From positions 16,459,501 through 16,523,500 of the forward strand of contig JAEOAD010000034.1 in NCBI GenBank assembly GCA_036365145.1: 64,000 nt of DNA, in the 5' to 3' direction. The stretch is from Orientallactaga sibirica (Eukaryota; Chordata; Mammalia; Rodentia; Dipodidae). This document shows positions 1 through 11,490 of the stretch, piece by piece. The notes beneath the pieces were generated by a model. The model was given only the letters and a program-made list of their open reading frames with translations, made no database searches and was not told the origin of the DNA. Position numbers and translations under genes: made by a program. Every line of letters begins with the position of its first letter. Within the stretch, counting starts at the first letter, position 1.

Positions 1-789
1 AATGTAAACAGAATTTTGACAGCAAACCATATAGCTGTAACATTTAGAATTCTTTGAAGATTTACCCAGAGGACACATTTAAAAGAATAGCTCACATGCT
101 ACTTAACAAGGGGTTAGATGAATTGTACTGGGCTCTGTGTAGGTGGGATACATGCTGAAAATGAAATCCACATTGGAAATGTTAATAAATGCATACACAT
201 GTTCTTCTTTGTAATGTGCTTCTTGTTTTTCTCATTTTCTTCACTTTAGAACATTGTGGGCGTATCCTAAGCATCTCCTGAGACTTCCTCCTCCCTTCTG
301 GCAGTTTTGTTGGCTCTTTTTCTCCCCCACCCAGCTCACGTCCTTTGAATATCATTTCACAGCTTGAGATGTGCTGAACTCAGTGGTATGACTGTGCATA
401 GGGAATGGAGAATGGGAAAGAATTCTCATGGGACTTCCTGACCATGCATCCTTCATTAGTCATAGTGATGTTAAAACCAATCGCATCATGGTACTTCCTC
501 ACTAAGAGACATCAGAAGATTTCATGTCACCCACTGAACAAAGTCCAAACACTTGTGACAGATGTACAGTGCATTAGGGTGCTGGCTGCCCCTATGCCTA
601 TCCGGACATAGGGTCATGTCTGTCATTCACCTAGCATGTCCTTTCCATGAAAACTGACCTCATTCTTCCACATCCAATTCCAACTCAAGTGTTACCTTCT
701 CGTCATTTTTCCCCTTGTGATTCCTTCAGACAGGACTTCAGACTCACTATTTTGGACCCATTTAAATTATTACTAAAAAGCAGCTCTCA
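1..789. other. Unique AT-rich sequence, no gene seen
   Basis: No exon, repeat family or RNA gene is recognised here. The longest open frames (68 and 79 codons) have no family resemblance and no sign of coding constraint that I can see. Confidence 0.5.
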
Positions 790-1160
790 TTTATTGAATA
801 CCCACTTGGTAAGCAATTTCATTCAATGTCTTATATATGGTTTTTTGAAGTTAAAATGCTTGATAAATTGGTTAGAAGCATTGTGATCCACATTTTAAAA
901 GTGAAGGTACTGGGACTGGAGAGATTGCTCAATGGTTAAGGCACTTGCCTACAAAGCCTAATAATTCGGGTTCAATTCCCTAGTAACACCTAAGCCAGAT
1001 GCTGAAAGCGGTGCATGCATCTGCATCTCTGCTTGTAAATAAATCAATAAAATATATTTTTTTAAATGAAGATACTGAGCTTGGGTACACAGTACATGCT
1101 TACCATCACACTATGAAAAAAATGGTGGAGCCCAGAGCAAACTTCCAGTCCCTGTACCTT
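790..1160 (+). repeat. Ancient MIR-type SINE, split by a younger SINE
   Basis: The left part (about 790-912) reads like the diverged 'ATTTATTGAGCACCTACT' style start followed by an 'ATTTTAAAAGTGAAG' segment. The right part (about 1067-1160) resumes with 'GATACTGAGCTTGGGTACAC', the usual MIR core order. A younger tRNA-derived SINE at 913-1066 separates the halves. The call rests on recognisable MIR word order only. Divergence is high, and MIR versus MIR3 cannot be decided by eye. Confidence 0.5.
913..1066 (+). repeat. tRNA-derived SINE (jerboa-type)
   Basis: The element has the diverged head ACTGGAGAGATTGCTCAATGG and a B-box-like GGGTTCAATTCC, and ends in AAATAAATC then an A/T-rich tail. An 11-bp target duplication flanks it: TGAAGGTACTG at 902-912 and TGAAGATACTG at 1067-1077, one mismatch. 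It interrupts a MIR, so it is the younger of the two. Confidence 0.85.
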
Positions 1161-1249
1161 CCATCATTTTACTTTATTTAATAAAAATGGCTATTCACTG
1201 ATTATATGACTTTACCACTAGCTCTTAATAAACTCGAAAACAGGATAGA

Positions 1250-1300
1250 GTTTCTTTCTTTTCTTTCTTTCAATTTTCTTTCTTTTTCTTTCTTGAAAAT
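1250..1300 (+). repeat. TTTC-rich simple repeat
   Basis: Imperfect TTTC tetramers form a pyrimidine tract just upstream of a SINE-tail-like segment (1317-1345, CTTGTAAATAAATCAATAAAA) that repeats the tail of the SINE ending at 1066. Confidence 0.7.
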
Positions 1301-1394
1301 CTATCTTTATCTCTACTTCTGTCTTGTAAATAAATCAATAAAATCCATGGTTCCTTTTTTCCTCCTTTTCTTTCTCTCTTTTTAAAGGCTGAAG

Positions 1395-1487
1395 ATACTG
1401 CAGCTTCAGGGTGACCTCAAACTCATGCAATCCTCCTACTTCTGCCTCCCCAGAGGAGTGCTGGGATTAAAGGCCATGTCTGACTCT
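1395..1487 (-). repeat. B1 SINE, partial, antisense
   Basis: Antisense B1 words in order: GGGTGACCTCAAACTCA, ATCCTCCTACTTCTGCCTCCC and GTGCTGGGATTAAAGGC. Only the left part of B1 is present. Confidence 0.8.
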
Positions 1488-2930
1488 TTTTTTTCTTAAA
1501 TTATATATAGGGTGGGGGATATGGATTAGTTGGTAAAAAATGAGGTGAGTTCAAATTCAAGAGCCCCCTGTGAGAGCATAATCCCATTGGAAAAGGGAAC
1601 AGGAGCATGCAGTCCCAATGTTTTATTACTTTATAGTTTTCCAATCATTTTGATGGTTTGAGATTCCATTGTAAAGATATGCAAATAAAAATGGCTACCT
1701 TTTCAGTTTTGCTCTGTGTGCTGTGGTGGCTGGTTGGCTTTTATCTGCCTTTGTGAGCCATTATGGAACAGGCCCTTCTAGCCATTATGGAACTTCCCCT
1801 TAATAAACCTGGTCTGGAAGTTCATCTCAAAACAGGATAGTAAAGTGGTACCAAGGAGTGTGGGGTGAGATGAACCTGACCGTGTGGATTCTTTTGGAAC
1901 CTTTGTTTTGGAGAATGGGCATCTTGCAACTGAAGATCAGGTGAAATTTTGGACTATTCTGATGAGAGTTTGAGAATGCTAAGTGCAGATAGTATTGCTT
2001 TGGTGACTTTGAAAGAAGGCAGAGGACTTTGTTGGAATTAACTGTATCAGGCCCAGAGTGTTTGATCAAACTTAAAAAATGGACTATCTTTAAAGATATT
2101 GGACTGAGAGATTTAAGATTTTAAGTTGGAAGACTTCTAGAAGCATTCTGGTCACATTAGCAATCTTGAAGGTGGAAGGAAGGTCAATTTTATAAAACAA
2201 TGGAGAGGAAGGAAAACTGTTAAAAAGAAAGAGTTGACTGGAGAAGGAACCAGCTTTTGGTTGGTTTATTTTTCCCTGGATTCCTGTTTCACACCTGGTA
2301 TTAGTTTTGGAAGCATGAAAAATGCATGGAATGGTTGAGTTGGGTTCCAGGAGCTGCTGAGATGCAGCATGAAGGCAGGGCATGAAGTCCCTGAGGAATA
2401 GGCTGGAAGAGCCTTTTGGAAGATGGACCGTGGTTTTCATGGAGACCTGAAGATGTTTTGCAGGAGCATAAGGGCTACCATGGAGTGCAGTGTTGGCATG
2501 GGATGACCTCAAACTGCCCAGCTGGAGGGGCAATGGAAAACCTGGAGACTGTCAGTCTCTGGTTATATTGAACTTGAACTGCAGAAGTTTGATGACTGCT
2601 GGGATTAAATGCCTTATGTCAGTTAAAACTCTTTTTTTCTTAAATTATATCTTAGTTGATCAAGACTGTGAGAACCTTTGGGGATATACAATTAGATTGG
2701 TATTTAAATCTTGCCAGGAGCACAAGCATGAGGATATGAGTTCAAATTCAAGAGCCCCCTAGAAAATCAATGTGATGGTTTGAGATTCCATTGTAAAGAT
2801 ATGCAAATGTGCCTAGCAGGAGTTCCTGAATAATGACCCAGTTTTCACTGTGCCATTATGGAACTTCCCTGGATCTGGATCCCTTCCTCCATAATGTACC
2901 TGGTCTGGGGATTGCTGGCAAACCAGTGGC
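1475..2930 (+). mobile_element. MaLR (ERVL-type) retrotransposon, apparent partial tandem
   Basis: LTR-like sequence starts at 1651 and at 2773, both with TGATGGTTTGAGATTCCATT. Just after the first LTR (about 1845) a primer-binding-site-like TGGTACCAAGGAGT precedes noncoding internal sequence with MaLR-internal style text (AACCTGACCGTGTGGATT). The internal tail, ending in a 23-bp string at 2738-2760, also occurs before the first LTR at 1547-1569, together with a shared TTTTTTTCTTAAATTATAT stretch. This gives internal-tail / LTR / internal / LTR. MaLR elements are nonautonomous and no coding capacity is expected. The 147-codon antisense open frame at 2090-2533 is not treated as a gene. Confidence 0.65.
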
Positions 2931-3130
2931 AAACCAGTCTAGCCAAGTTAGTAAGTTCTATGTTCAGACAGAGATCCTGTCTCAAAAAGTAAGGTGGAAA
3001 ATAATTGAGGAAGACATAGATGTAAACTTGTAGTCTCTAGTGCATATATATGCACATGCATTCATATATACACGTGTTCCTACACACAAACAAAAATGAA
3101 TACACACAAATGTGCATGACACACACATGC
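2931..3130 (+). repeat. B3-like SINE 3' part with CA/TA tail
   Basis: The order CAGAGATCCTGTCTCAAAAA, GGAAAATAATTGAGGAAGAC, ATGTAAACTTGTAGTCTCTA, then TGCATATATATGCAC and CACACA-rich sequence matches the 3' half of B2/B3-superfamily SINEs, ending in a microsatellite-like tail. Confidence 0.6.
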
Positions 3131-3951
3131 ACATAAAGAAACCAGCAACAAAACCCTATGGATATTCACAATATACTTTTCTTGGAAAAATGAGAAGAAA
3201 AATTATTTAAATCTTGAAACCATTTTAAAGGAAAAGTATGGCTATTGTGCAGGAGCATTTATTAGCTATGCTCACTATAAGCCTCAGCAGGGGTTCTCAT
3301 TCAAGGAAGCAGCTAGAAAGAGAATGGAAATGCTTTCACTAAGGAGTGTGGGAAGTTCATATGGAAAGGAAGACAGGCAGTGCATTCTTCAAGAATAAGT
3401 AAACATTTCCAGGAAGACATCTTCATCATTCAGTGCTGAGAGTTTGTTATGAATGACTCTGGATTTAAGATCTGGGGATGGACATATCACCAGTACCGAA
3501 ATGGTAAGGAGTCCAAGAAGAAATTTGAGTTGGATTCGTAGCACTTCTGTGATACAACCCTGTATGTAAGACATTATTCTGCCAGTAGCCACATCTGGGA
3601 CTAGACATCAATATTTACCTATAAAGATTAAAACAACAACAAAAAAAAAAAAAAACAGAAGACACAATATCTGCTTTCCCAAATCAAAATGTTAAAACAG
3701 AACCCCCCCCCCACACACACACACCAACTCTGAAACAACTCCACAAAACAATTCTCCGAATGCTCCTTAGTACAACTCTGGAAACAACCTGTTATATAGC
3801 AACAACTTCTGAAACAACACTTAGCACCACAAAAAAAAAAAAAAAAAAATCCTGCAACAATACCATGACCCCAAATACAATAAAGCACCTAAATTTTGTA
3901 GTATAGGTCCCAAATATAGGGGATATTCAATAGGTATTTATTTCATACTTG
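3131..3951. other. Unique sequence with two A-rich runs
   Basis: No gene is recognised. A-rich runs lie at about 3638-3655 and 3832-3849, and a C9 plus CACA run at about 3704-3722. These explain the poly-F and Cys/Gly-rich antisense frame at 3628-3888. Confidence 0.5.
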
Positions 3952-3956
3952 GTTGG

Positions 3957-4509
3957 TGTTGCAGTCAGGTTCACATTGCTGACATAAATCACCAGACCAA
4001 GAGTAGCTTTGGGGGAAAAAAAGGGGGATTATTTTGACTTACAGACTCAAGGGGAAGCTCCATGATGGCAGGGGAAAAGATGGTATGAATAGAGGATGGA
4101 CATCACCCTCTGGCCAACATAAGGTGGACAAAAGCAACAGAAGAGTGTGCCCAACATTGGCATGTGGAAACTGGCTGTAATATCCATAAGTCTGCCCCCA
4201 ACAATACACTGCCTCGAGGAGGCATTAGTTCCAAAATCCCCATCAGCTGGGAACTAAATTTCGAACACCAAAATTTATGAGACACCTGAATCAAACTACC
4301 ACATTCCACCCCTGGCCCCAATCTCCAGGTCCCACATTTAGCCAGATGCAAAGTGACGCAAGGGCGCAATGCCTCACTTGCCCACAAGGGGGCACACGCA
4401 TCTGGATTTCGTTCACAGCAACTGAGAGTCTGCTGGTGTGCCCATTCTCTATCTTCTATCTGTCTCCCTCTTCCTCTCTCTCTTTCTGTCTCTCTCTGTG
4501 CCTCTCTCC

Positions 4510-4557
<48 letters not shown>

Positions 4558-6017
4558 TTCATTCAACTTTAAAAGTCCCCATAGTTTTTATCAATCTCAA
4601 TGATGTTCAAACATCCCCATAATTGAAATTCTTTTAACAGAGACATAACGAAAAATTCCCCTCAAACCCATAATGGCACAGAATAAACACACTGCAAAAG
4701 ATGGCAATGGGCATAACAAAGAAATATTCAACCAATACAAGATTTAAACAGGGAAAACATCAAACTCTGTAGTTCCAACTCCAACAACTCTAGTCAGTGA
4801 AAAGTCTCCAAGTCTGATAATTCTAACCAGGAACACGTCTCTGGAGTTCCAGTTCTGCCCCTCTAGCTAGATTACTCACAGTCTTGGAAAACTTCATGCA
4901 GGGCTGGCAGCTTTCCTACGCAGCCATCTCGTGGTCTTGGCATCTCCACTAGGTCTCCACTGCAACACAGGGTCCACCCTCATGGCTCCATCTAGTCTCC
5001 ATGCAGGCATCCAGCAAACCTGCTTCACACTGCCCATGGCCGTTTTCAAAACAGAAGACCATGTTGCAAATTCAATGACCCTCTCTTTCCTGCATTTCTT
5101 ATATTCCATAATACCAGGTGGGGTGCCAATTTGTCAATGGGAGGGGGAGAAAAAGCTGACTTTGAAGAACAGGACACTCCTTGAGCACTCAGGCCTTTCA
5201 AGGTTCTACAGTCTTCCTATAGTCCCAGTGCAGGTCAGTTGGCCCAGCCTCAAAGGTTTTAATCCCTCATATAATTGTAGCTGAACAGGTAGAAGTTTCA
5301 GCCCAAAGATTTCATTTCTGTGCCATATCCCTCTTCTCACACAAGTCCATTTCTATGCACTGCAACCCTGCAAAACTTCTCAGGACATATTTATCACAGC
5401 AAGCCTCTCACATGAACTGCTTCTAGCCCAGTCCAGGCAAAGCTGTTTCTCACCCTCATAAGCCAAACCTCACACTCCATAGTTCTAACTGCATTTAGGT
5501 CTTTCAACTCTGACCAGAATAGTCCATCAAGCTGTACTTACAGAACTGCAAGATGTCTCATAGGCCAAGGTTTCAAATACTTCCACATTCCTCTTGAAAA
5601 TAGCTCCAAAAAGGTCAAAGCCACAAGTGAGGTGTCTAGTAGCAACACCATTCCCGGTACCAACTTTACTGTTGCAGTCAGGTTCTCATTGCTGGTAGAA
5701 ATCACCTGGTCAAGAGCAGCTTTTGGGGGGAAAAGGGTTTATTTTGGCTTACAGACTCAAGTGGAAGCTCATGAGGGCAGGGGAAACTGATGACATGAAC
5801 AGAGGAGGGACAGCACCCCTTGGCCAAAATAAGGTGGATAATAGCAACAGGAGAGTGTGCCAAATATTGGCAAGGAGAAACTGGCTGTAACACCCATAAG
5901 ACTGCTCCCAACAATACTCTGCCTTCAGTAGGATTTAATTCCCAAATTTCTATCAGCTGGGAACCTGGCATTCAAAACATGTAAGTTCATGGGGGACACT
6001 TGAATCAAATCACCACA
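3957..6017 (-). mobile_element. Complete MaLR/ORR1-like LTR retrotransposon
   Basis: Two homologous LTRs, 3957-4303 and 5670-6017, lie in the same orientation and each runs TGTTGCAGTCAGG to ACCACA. A perfect 5-bp target duplication, GTTGG, flanks the whole (3952-3956 and 6018-6022). Minus orientation is shown by the LTR polyadenylation signal reading CCAAAATAAACCC on the minus strand. A TGGTACCGGGAATGG primer-binding-like site on that strand lies beside the right-hand LTR, and a purine-rich GGGGCCAGGGGTGGAA tract abuts the left-hand LTR. The internal part is noncoding, as usual for MaLR, and holds one SINE at 4320-4554. Replication in trans by an ERVL-type element is family knowledge. Confidence 0.85.
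4320..4554 (+). repeat. tRNA-derived SINE, 5' truncated, A-tail about 38
   Basis: Starts at ATCTCCAGGTCCCACATTTAG and lacks the tRNA-like head. It carries the marks of the second subfamily (GTGACGCAAGGGCGCAATGC, CCCACAAGGGGG), then a CT-rich stretch and a long pure A tail (about 4517-4554). It sits inside the MaLR internal region beside the purine tract. Confidence 0.85.
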
Positions 6018-6022
6018 GTTGG

Positions 6023-6670
6023 CTTACTAATCTACCTTTCTTCATTTTCATATTTTTCATACATAGGGGTAGACAGAGAGAAGATAAATACATTATATGA
6101 ATGTTATAAAAATCTGTTGTCAACCAACCAGTAAGCATAGAATATTTTCTAAAATGAAATGTGAGTAAGCTGTTATTGCTAGGATTTCATCTTTCCTCTC
6201 ACTTTACACACCTAGACCTCTCACCTTCAGGCCTTGATGAAGTTTTTTCCCTTCTTTTGTTTCTATCCATTAATCACTGTAGCTCAAATTAGGCAAACAC
6301 AGTTGAGTCTTCCGTCTGACGGACAGCATTAAAGTCTAACCTATTATCTGGAGCTTCGGTGCATGCTTCCTGAAAGGGCATAGGTGGATTCACCTTTGAC
6401 TGTATCTTTATCCCCCTCTCTCGATTCCTTTATGATTGCTACTTTATATTTGGGCAATATAGATAATTCTTTTAATTCTTGAAATGTTCTCCTCTTTTTT
6501 TTTTTTTTTGTTCTCCTCTTCTTCATTAAAGTAAACCTAGCTCCTCTCCCAAGGAACCCTCTGAGACTTGTTTCAAAAGTAGATTTCATCATTGTTTTCC
6601 CTCTGTCACTCTTGTGTCTTGTGTACTTCTCTGTACCGCTAACATCTCTATATAACTGTGTGTACTAATA
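6023..6670. other. Unique sequence, no gene seen
   Basis: Moderately AT-rich, with a T-run at about 6496-6509. No recognisable repeat or exon. Confidence 0.45.
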
Positions 6671-6856
6671 TAGTGGTTCTCTGACTGGGTTGTACATTGG
6701 TGTGACTTGGGAATTTAAATCACCATAAAACAAAACCTATGGCCCAGGTCTCATACTCACAGCTTCTGATTTAATTGGTATGGAGTAGAGCCTGTGCACC
6801 AGGGATTTAAGAAATATCCTAGTGATTCTGTTCTGTAGTCAAGTTAGAGACCAACT
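6671..6856 (+). mobile_element. MER5A-like hAT DNA transposon fossil
   Basis: The left end TAGTGGTTCTCTGACTGGGT, the middle CTTCTGATTTAATTGGTATGG and the right end GTGATTCTGTTC...TTAGAGACCAACT match the layout of MER5A, a short nonautonomous hAT-Charlie element with CAGTGGTTCTC-type inverted ends. Highly diverged, as expected for an element older than the rodent lineage. Confidence 0.75.
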
Positions 6857-6960
6857 CCTTGAGGCTAAGGATGTTCTATTTTTATTTTTAATCTTTGCAT
6901 CCCAGGTGTTCTACATTTCTCCTGGCACATAGTTAGGATAAAATTCATATTGCTAAAAAA
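6857..6960 (+). repeat. L2 3'-end fragment
   Basis: TTGAGGCTAAGGATGTTCTA, TTTGCATCCCAGGTGTTC and CCTGGCACATAGTTAGGAT follow the order of the conserved L2 3' end (GAGGGCAGGGAC, TATCCCCAG, CTGGCACATAGTAGG). Ancient and diverged. Confidence 0.6.
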
Positions 6961-7764
6961 CTGCTCTAACCAATAAATGTGGAGCATGATATTTACTTCT
7001 CAAGTGAGACAGGCAAAATTAAGAAAGGTAAATTTTCAACAAGATGTGGAAAATGCTAAATGCCAGGAATAGACTTGTAATGGTTAAATCAAGTGCTAAA
7101 ATCTGAAAGTGTCAAGGAAAAATAAGTGCAATTTATAAATGGTCAGAGATATAGTTTAGAATGGAAAAGTCTGAGGTCACTTCCTAAGGGAATAGAAAGA
7201 AACAAAGAAGCAGAATTTGAGGATGAGACTCTAAAAGCATGCAGAATTAGCATGAGGCCAAGGGACAGATTCATGGCAGTATTGATCAAAGGTGGAACCA
7301 AATGGACATGAGGATAAGAGGAAGACACATTGAAACGTGGCAACCAACTTTTCTAACTACCACTCATTGATGGGAGTTAATGGGAACTTACATACACAGT
7401 ATTTTTGTTACCAGTTTTTATCAGCAGTAATGATAATATCATAGTTGAGAAAGCTGAGATCATGTTCAGGTAAAAAATCCAAAATCTAGCAAAACATTAA
7501 ATGGTTTTGTGAACTGACAGCAATGTGTCCTTTGTCAAATAGCTTAACATCTCTGAGTTAGTGCCCACAATGATGTGAGAATGATAATTTTTTGGAGTAA
7601 ACCTATAAAATATGTTAAGTTTAAATATATAAAAGATAATAAGTTATGAAGAGTTCTTGGAATAGCCCAGTACAGAGTGACTATAAATGTTAGTTCTGCT
7701 AGTTCTATCATTATAGCTATAGAGGTATCTATAATGAGAGTAGATGTATACAGATATCATATAG
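6961..7764. other. Unique AT-rich sequence, no gene seen
   Basis: Short open frames (60-70 codons) on both strands look like chance frames. No repeat recognised. Confidence 0.45.
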
Positions 7765-7870
7765 ATATCATAAATATATATATATGATATTATGATATAT
7801 ATTATATATAATATATATGATATATATATATCATATATATGATATATATAATATATACATATATACAATA
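7765..7870. repeat. AT-rich palindrome-prone simple repeat
   Basis: ATATATGATATTATGATATA-like units run for about 100 bp and are nearly self-complementary, with repeated GATATATATATATC and TATATGATATATA blocks. They could fold into hairpins or cruciforms. Confidence 0.8.
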
Positions 7871-8027
7871 TCTAAATCACTGAAAATTTAGACAAGTTCA
7901 TGGCTAATGTGAATATGTTAAAAGCAAAATTTAGATCATGTTGTTTGTCACACATAAAACTGACTTTCGTTTTAGACTGAAGTTGATACATATAGATAAT
8001 AATGGTTTTCATAAACTGTTCCTCTTA

Positions 8028-8028
<1 letters not shown>

Positions 8029-8062
<34 letters not shown>
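8029..8062 (+). repeat. (AC)17 microsatellite
   Basis: An uninterrupted dinucleotide run of about 34 bp in unique sequence. Confidence 0.95.
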
Positions 8063-8066
<4 letters not shown>

Positions 8067-9470
8067 TGTAAAATCATGAAATTAGTGAACATTAGAATGA
8101 TTTTATGTAACATCTTAATTATTATCAAATTTATGTACAATCTGTGCATAGGCTAACCAACTGTTGCTAGCAGAGGTCATTAATTTTTCACTGATTAGAT
8201 AAGAGTAATTTTCAATTAGCTTAGAAACTGTTAGCATCAAAGATTGAATCATCAAAAATTCTTGAGGGTTCTTGAAACCCCTGTTCTTTTGGTAGCTTAA
8301 ATAGTCAGATAATAGTATTGATATGGATAATTAAATTGATTAAGACCTTAATTTCCCTAGTTTTTTTCTTAAATCACAGAAATTCTCTGTGAAATTGGTC
8401 ACAAATTATTTGGTAAGACTAAAATTATAATTAGTCCTAAACTTTTCTATACCAACTCAACATTCTACTGAATTTTACAGGCAAATATATATTTATTATT
8501 ACCAACATCTTGTGGACTCTCTTGTTTAAAATTGTCTCCAAAATTATTTCAATTTAGATAACTATCCCCTTTTCTGTGGAGTTCATTAAATGTCATTTTG
8601 GCATTTAAGAAGCATTCATTGATTGGGTCAGCTCAGTTTGCAGAAGGAAACTATGGCCTGTAGTGTCATGTAGGGTTGGACTTCTGATTAAATCCATTCT
8701 GGTTATAGTTTGTTTTATCCTAAGTAAGCTAATGACATTTTCTCCAAAACAGTGACATCATTATTAGATATAAATCACTAAATTTCTTCTCAAGTTAATC
8801 ATCTGAATTGATACAGGAAATATATGAAAGATGCAATATCTCGTAATTATTATTAGCCCTTATCACATAATTATTGATCTTCTATAGTATAAAATTTGTT
8901 TCCTTGAATGAGCTGTAGGCTCCAAAGAGAAGGAATAAGTGTCTTTTTATTCAGAGTTGTATTTCATTTACCATGTTTTCTGAAATGAAGCATATAGGTG
9001 ACAAATTTTCTTTGTTCTCTAAAAATTCTGGATTATCTACTATTCTGTGGAGAATTCAATTTTCCAGATAAATAGACATAGTACTTTATGTAGGGAATTT
9101 ATGAAATGTCTGTACATCTGTGTATAAGTATTAGATATTTCTACATGTACTTAATTAAACATCAATGGACTACAGTTACATGTGAAATAAATATACATGC
9201 CCATTTGTATACAAACCATGTAGAGTCTATAAGCAAAAATACAGAATAAGCTATACAGAAAAATGCTTTAAATTAGGTGAAGTGTTGTTAGGATCTCAGT
9301 CTAGGAAATCCAATTTTATGTGCACAAAACACCATTTTTTATCAGCTTAGATATATACATATGTAATATACTTATGTATATCTATATATATTATATACAT
9401 TTCAAAATATATTAATAGAGTGTTATGTTATTGTTTGACAATGAAATCCATGCCTCCCCCCATCTTTGAC
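8063..9470. other. Unique AT-rich sequence with one possible L2 scrap
   Basis: No gene seen. At about 8908-8985 GAGCTGTAGGCTCCAAAGAG and TTCAGAGTTGTAT resemble a diverged L2 3' end. The rest, including TA-rich patches near 9350-9410, is unassigned. Confidence 0.4.
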
Positions 9471-9474
9471 AGGC

Positions 9475-9708
9475 TTGTTTTGAACACTGGTTTTCCAATT
9501 GATGGTTCTATTTTGGAAGACTGGAAATTTTAGGCTGTGGGGCATTTGTGGAAGGTAAAAATCCCAGCAGTCATGACTTTGGCAATTATATGTGGTCTCT
9601 ATCATCTGATTCCTGGCCACTATGATGTTAGCTGCCATACCACATCTACCTCACCATGATGAGACTATGAGCTAAAATAAATATTTCCTCTCTTAACTCA
9701 TATCAGGA
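9475..9708 (+). mobile_element. MaLR/ORR1-type LTR fragment
   Basis: TTGATGGTTCTATTTTGGAA near the start and CACCATGATGAGACTATGAGC plus TAAAATAAATATTTCC near the end follow the order of rodent ORR1/MLT1-like LTRs (GATGG, CTGTGAGCCAAAATAAACC). It abuts a second, better preserved MaLR. Confidence 0.6.
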
Positions 9709-9711
9709 TGA

Positions 9712-11490
9712 GGGTTAATGTTGATTATCAACTTGACATCATTTAGAATCAGCTAGGAAACACATAAGATGTTTTTTAGATTAGATTAATTGAGATAGGA
9801 GGATCAAACCTCACTGGGGTTGACACCATTTGATGAGAAGAATAAAAAGGACAAATAAAGCTGAACATGAACATTCATTGCTCTCTGCTTTCAGACTGCA
9901 GATCCAATGTGATCAGCTCCTTCCTGATTCTGCTACCATACCTTTTCTATCTCTATGTATTGTTTCCCCTTGAATTGTAAGCCAACATAAATCCTATCTC
10001 CTTTTAGTTGCCACTTGTCATGTATGTGACTATAACAAGGAGAAAAGTCACTAAATGTAGTAAATTGTTATTGAGAAGTGAGGTCATTGCTGTTGCCATG
10101 TGGTTCCTAGACCTTTGGGTCTCATTTGTGGGAGGAATGTGGAAGACTCTGGAACTTTATGATAGAAAGTACCTAGCATACTCTAAGTAGAGCTTACTTA
10201 ATGACCGTTCTTACTCGGATTTGTAAGACCAAAATACCAAGAGATATATGGACAGAGGAAAACTATTCCATATTTCATGAGTTTTCAGAGGATAACAAGG
10301 TGTCTATACAAATTTAGGCTAGAGGCCATTCCTGTTAACAAAGAATTTAGCTACATTCTGCCATTCTGAGAATGTGAATAAGGCTGACTTCAAAAGTCAT
10401 AGACTAGTTTGTTTTGAAGAGGAAATTTCAAGAAAGGATAGTATCCAAGCTAAGTTATGGTCACCACTTACCAATCTATACCAAGGTAAAACAAGGAGTA
10501 GAAATGGAAGATATGAACAATATGCACTTTGATAAAGGAAACAGTATGAAGGATTTTGAAATTATAGACAAGAATGGTCCCTAAGCAATATAATTGTTAA
10601 AGTCATTGCACCATTAAAGAGAAACCTGGCACTCTACATTGTAGAAAACAGTGCTATGAAGGCAAGGCTCCATCTATAGAAACTGTATTTTTGTGAAAAT
10701 GCAAATTCATTTAAAAGGTGAGCACCTAAACTAAGAATGGTAAGGAAAGGGCTCCTTGCTTGAAGCCAATTGTCTAGGGAACTGTTTCTCCATGGTTGGC
10801 CTGGAAGGTCACAAAAACTGAAAGACCTGTGGTCCAAGGCAGCCAGGCTCTATGCTGAGCTTGCAGTAGAGCTTGACAATGTTGTTCATGTGATACTGGA
10901 TTTGTAGACATGAAAGATGCATCATGTGCCATGGAATCATGTTCCATGGTCCAGAGTACCACCAAGGTCTGGCACTATGTATCAGGGTTTGAGTCAAAAG
11001 GAATTGTTGGCAGGAATTGAAAGGCCAGAGTGAAGATGAAGCCCAAGGAGCAATATTGACTCAGAGATGAGGGAGATGCCACAATGATAGGCATCTTCTG
11101 AGAAAGACTATCTACATGAAGTGGATCCAGCCTCAGAGGAGCTACAGTCACCTAAGAGACAAATTTCAGGGCATGTTATCATAGTCTTTCCACATGAGGA
11201 TAACTGAGGTGGTAGACCTACCCTAACTGTAGGTGGCATCAGTTCACGGGCATAATAAAATGGAAAAATTGTGCTCAGTGTCAGTGTCATTGTAAGTGGC
11301 TTCCTGACTGAATATGTAATGTGACCAGCTGCCTCCAGCTTCTGCCACATTACTTTCCCTGTCTTGGTTGACTGTAACTCTTGAAATGTAAGCCAAAATA
11401 AACCTTTTTTCCTTAGATTGCTTCTTGTTAGGTACTTGGTTATAATAAAACATTCTGTCACAGCTATGACAGAGCTAACACCTACAGTAA
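9712..11490 (+). mobile_element. Older full-length MaLR (LTR-internal-LTR)
   Basis: The 5' LTR is about 9712-10045, with polyadenylation context GTAAGCCAACATAAATCC. A degraded primer site, TATTGAGAAGTGAGGTCATTGC, follows. The internal region is about 10046-11195 and uses recognisable MaLR-internal words: GTGGGAGGAATGTGGAAGAC, GAGATATATGGACAGAGGAA. The 3' LTR is about 11200-11490, with AATGTGACCAGCTGCCTCC and GTAAGCCAAAATAAACC. The two LTRs differ at many positions, so the insertion is old. No coding capacity. Exact ends and target duplication cannot be fixed by eye. Confidence 0.65.

Noticed and set aside
2090..2533. 147-codon antisense ORF
   Set aside because: It lies antisense in noncoding MaLR internal sequence and resembles no protein.
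4931..5284. 117-codon ORF
   Set aside because: It lies in the noncoding internal part of the minus-strand MaLR.
11108..11461. 117-codon antisense ORF
   Set aside because: It falls in the 3' part of an old MaLR and has no family signal.
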